NCBI RefSeq assembly: GCF_900143055.1
Contig: NZ_FRCW01000009.1
Coordinates: forward strand, 1 to 64,000
Source: Fibrobacter sp. UWR3
Lineage (GTDB): Bacteria; Fibrobacterota; Fibrobacteria; Fibrobacterales; Fibrobacteraceae
DNA: 64,000 nucleotides
Direction: 5' to 3'
Positions 61,780-64,000 of the stretch are shown in pieces (the first letter of the stretch is position 1; each line of letters begins with the position of its first letter). The notes under the pieces are model-generated. The model had not been told where the DNA came from and ran no database searches. It worked only from the letters and a program-made list of their open reading frames with translations. The position numbers and the translations under genes are program-made.

Positions 61780-62442
61780 ATGAAGCGTTTTATTATTATA
61801 CTTTCACTGTTGTTTGCAACCGTATCTTTTGCCGAAGATGCTTGGCCGCGTACATTCTTCGGCAGCGTAGGCATGGGCCTTTACGCAAGCAAGGGCGACC
61901 TTAACGAAAGAGTCCTTTCCCTGAAAGATACTTCCGGCCAGAAGCAGACCATCCATTCCCCTGCACTCAATATCTTCGCGAGCCCGGATTTCACTATCGG
62001 CGTGAACGTGCGCGAATTCACCATCGACCTGAACTTTCAAATCTGGGAATCCGAGCAAATCATAAACGGGTTCCCCGACGAATCCGTAAGGGGCAACAGC
62101 CTGTACTGGCGCATAAGCATGGAATTTGTATACAACCTGTTCTGGCCTGAATTTTTCCAGGTAGGGCTCGGCGGGTCACTTTCCTACACGACGCTCACCA
62201 CCGACAACACGGCCTATTCCGGCGACGAGGTGAGCGAATCCGAATTCATGGGCTCGTCATTCGGTTTTATCGCCAATATCAAGTACTACGTGCACGACAA
62301 CATTGCCATTGTTCCCTATGCCAAGATTTACGAGAACTGGTTCAGGAACGTGTACACCGAGGCCAGCGGGCTTTGCGACCTCGATTCGTACATGTGGCAG
62401 ACGTTCTTCTTTGTGGGCGTAAATCTCCAGTTCCAGTTCTAG
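61780..62442 (+). CDS. Predicted outer-membrane beta-barrel protein, small
   Basis: The signal peptide KRFIIILSLLFATVSFA (ends VSFA, then EDAWP) precedes about 200 residues of alternating hydrophobic strands (FFGSVGMGLYAS, FTIGVNVREFTIDLNFQIW, SLYWRISMEFVYNLFW, FFQVGLGGSLSYTT). The chain ends in Phe (GVNLQFQF), the usual end of outer-membrane barrels recognised by BAM. About eight strands are likely. There is no enzyme motif. The ATG at 61780 follows AAAGGA. It is paired with another envelope gene downstream. Confidence 0.78.
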   Translation: MKRFIIILSLLFATVSFAEDAWPRTFFGSVGMGLYASKGDLNERVLSLKDTSGQKQTIHSPALNIFASPDFTIGVNVREFTIDLNFQIWESEQIINGFPDESVRGNSLYWRISMEFVYNLFWPEFFQVGLGGSLSYTTLTTDNTAYSGDEVSESEFMGSSFGFIANIKYYVHDNIAIVPYAKIYENWFRNVYTEASGLCDLDSYMWQTFFFVGVNLQFQF

Positions 62443-62469
62443 CCCCCGAACGCACCTGGCCCCATTTTC

Positions 62470-62477
62470 TATATTTG
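62470..62477 (+). promoter_or_regulatory. TAnnTTTG -7 box very close to the start at 62485
   Basis: TATATTTG ends 7 bp before the ATG at 62485. No ribosome binding site lies between, so the transcript would be leaderless or nearly so if this box is used. Confidence 0.55.
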
Positions 62478-62484
62478 GCGGCGT

Positions 62485-63660
62485 ATGAAAACGCTTGCCA
62501 AGTACACTATCGCAATTTTAATGGGAGCATCCACCTTCGCACCTGCCATGGACGAAGACGGATGGGCATCCATCTACGAATCCATCGCCGCATTCGAAGA
62601 CCGCCCCGGCGGAGACGCCCGCATCTTCAACCGCCCCGGCTACGTAAAGCCCATCATCGAGAACCTGGGCAACGTACTCAACAGCAACTGGTACGTGAGT
62701 GCAAATGTGCCGCAGAGCCTCAACTTTGAATTCGGCCTTCCCATTTCGCTTATCCCGATAGGCGATGACGACCGCACATTCAGCGAGACAAGCCTCATCT
62801 ACGGCGAGCGCGACGTGCCCACAATTTTCGGCGACAAGTGGGACGCGACTGCGGACCCTGCGAACCTGAACAATTTTGTCTACGGCAACGAGACCCTGAA
62901 CGGGCTCGGCGTATTCACCTACCCCTACCTGCAAATCGGCGTGAGCGCATTCCACGCGCGCGTGGTGCTTCGCGGAATGTGGCTCCCGGCAGTAAGCGAA
63001 CTGCGCGGTTTCAGCCTGCTCGGCTTTGGCCTGCAATACAGTTTTGGCAGGTGGTTCCAATACATGCTCCCGCCGGCGGCACAGGGCCTCGACGTGAGCC
63101 TTGTTTTCGGTTATAACTCGAGCAGCATTGGCTACAGGCCCAAGGATTACAATGGACAACTCGACCTCGACGTGAGCGCAACGACATTCGACCTGGTTAT
63201 CGGATACAAGCCGTTCAACTTCTTCGAAGTCATGATGACGCTCGGCTACCAGTCCGCAACGATGGAATCTTCGGGACACCTGGAATTCAAGGAAAACCCC
63301 ACCGGCATGTTCATCAACCCGAATATTTCTGTTGACGGGAATTGCGGATTTAAGTTCGGCATCGCTATAGCACTCCAGCTCGGCAAGAGCTATCACCCGG
63401 TTGTCGGGTTCGATTATGCGGGCAAGTCGAGCTTCACGACGAACATCCTCTACCTGCGCCAGCAATTCGGCGAAGACAAGACGCCGGATGAAATCGCGAA
63501 GGAGAAGGGCTACGTGCGCGGCGCCAAGAAAGAAGACAAGGCAAACGAAACTGCAGAAAAGAACGCCGCTACGGAAGAAGCAAGTAGCGAAGCCCAGCAG
63601 GAACTGAGCCAGGAGACAGAACAGCCCGCAGAACCTGAACCGAGTGAACCCGCAGAATAG
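62485..63660 (+). CDS. Predicted outer-membrane protein (DUF6588-like) with acidic tail
   Basis: The signal peptide (KYTIAILMGASTFAPA, about 6-21) is followed by a beta-strand-rich region of about 310 residues (GVFTYPYLQIGVSAFHARVV, RGFSLLGFGLQYSFGRWF, FDLVIGYKPFNFFEVMMTL). It resembles the DUF6588 group of barrel proteins, but this name is tentative. The last 60 residues are a Glu/Ala/Pro-rich charged tail, unusual for a barrel end because the terminal aromatic is missing. The tail could reach into the periplasm. It lies 42 bp after the small barrel gene. Confidence 0.72.
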   Translation: MKTLAKYTIAILMGASTFAPAMDEDGWASIYESIAAFEDRPGGDARIFNRPGYVKPIIENLGNVLNSNWYVSANVPQSLNFEFGLPISLIPIGDDDRTFSETSLIYGERDVPTIFGDKWDATADPANLNNFVYGNETLNGLGVFTYPYLQIGVSAFHARVVLRGMWLPAVSELRGFSLLGFGLQYSFGRWFQYMLPPAAQGLDVSLVFGYNSSSIGYRPKDYNGQLDLDVSATTFDLVIGYKPFNFFEVMMTLGYQSATMESSGHLEFKENPTGMFINPNISVDGNCGFKFGIAIALQLGKSYHPVVGFDYAGKSSFTTNILYLRQQFGEDKTPDEIAKEKGYVRGAKKEDKANETAEKNAATEEASSEAQQELSQETEQPAEPEPSEPAE

Positions 63661-63686
63661 TTTTTAACTAAAAAAGAAGGCATAAC

Positions 63687-64000
63687 ATGATTACATTCCT
63701 TATCGGTGTCGCCATACTGATTGGCGGATACTTTACCTACGGAAAGTTTGTCGAACATGTCTTCGGCCCTGACGACCGCAAGACTCCGGCACTCGCTAAC
63801 CCCGACGGCGTTGACCGCGTCCCGATGAAGCACTGGAAGAACATGCTCATCCAGCTTCTGAACATCGCGGGTATCGGCCCCGTCATCGGCGTGATTCTCG
63901 GCATCAAGTTCGGCGCCATCGTATTCATCATCCTCCCGCTGGGTAACGTATTGGGCGGTGCGGTGCACGACTACTTCAGCGGCATGATAAGCATGCGCAA
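63687..64000 (+). CDS. cstA: CstA-like carbon starvation/pyruvate or peptide transporter (5' part)
   Basis: Only the first 104 codons are in the window; the gene continues past 64000. The N-terminus has a first membrane segment (ITFLIGVAILIGGYFTYG), then TPALANPDGVDRVPMKHWKN. The conserved LLNIAGIGPVIGVILGIKFG and LPLGNVLGGAVHDYFSGM segments follow. These match the N-terminal region of CstA-family transporters (TC 2.A.114), known for peptide or pyruvate uptake. The ATG at 63687 follows AAGAAGG. Confidence 0.9.
   Translation, partial: MITFLIGVAILIGGYFTYGKFVEHVFGPDDRKTPALANPDGVDRVPMKHWKNMLIQLLNIAGIGPVIGVILGIKFGAIVFIILPLGNVLGGAVHDYFSGMISMR

Overview
The window looks like chromosome from a Fibrobacter (Fibrobacter succinogenes group) or a close relative. 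The signs are two giant GH9 endoglucanase-type proteins, a GH74-type xyloglucanase ending in a type IX secretion (T9SS)-like tail, many Ser-rich lipoproteins, three DUF4423/TIGR02147 proteins (a family known to be abundant in Fibrobacter), class I fumarase, and several promoters resembling the Bacteroidota -7 box TAnnTTTG, which would fit the Fibrobacterota-Chlorobiota-Bacteroidota superphylum. No 16S or other marker gene is present, so the genus is an inference from gene content.

Left part (1-12.6 kb): an ORF6N/PLD-like gene is split by an IS3-type element that sits exactly in the loop of a perfect hairpin. Next come nudC, a carboxynorspermidine dehydrogenase-speA polyamine operon, a coupled pair of envelope genes whose upstream member looks switched off by a tetranucleotide repeat, rubrerythrin, argB-argD and a one-cluster ferredoxin.

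Middle (12.6-43.2 kb): three separate copies of the same cassette, a TIGR02147 regulator-like gene overlapping the start of a lipoprotein gene (14.9-12.6, 20.4-22.5 and 38.5-36.4 kb), are interspersed with housekeeping genes: tex, an LpxL-like acyltransferase, cysK, putP, GH74, tRNA-Gly(CCC), a HAD phosphatase, an aspartoacylase-like amidohydrolase, an MBL-fold lipoprotein, dusA, a 31-residue ribosomal-like basic protein, argF and fumarase. Intergenic space holds REP-like palindromes, a roughly 90-bp element placed after both argD and argF, 185-bp tandem repeats beside the tRNA, and a stack of terminator hairpins after an Ala/Pro/Glu-rich membrane protein.

Right part (43.2-64 kb): the two paralogous GH9 proteins (about 2,220 and 1,945 residues) are followed with almost no gaps by a membrane histidine kinase, a single-domain response regulator and a sigma-54-type activator with a degenerate receiver and an altered GAFTGA loop. 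This looks like one transcription unit joining cellulose attack to its own signalling. It is followed by rluB, an ApaH-like phosphatase, two outer-membrane barrel-like proteins and the start of cstA, which runs off the window.

The best candidates for undescribed biology are the repeated TIGR02147-lipoprotein cassette and the GH9/two-component cluster. The slipped-repeat envelope gene and the hairpin-loop insertion are the sharpest sequence-level observations. All family assignments were made by reading motifs; no database search was run.
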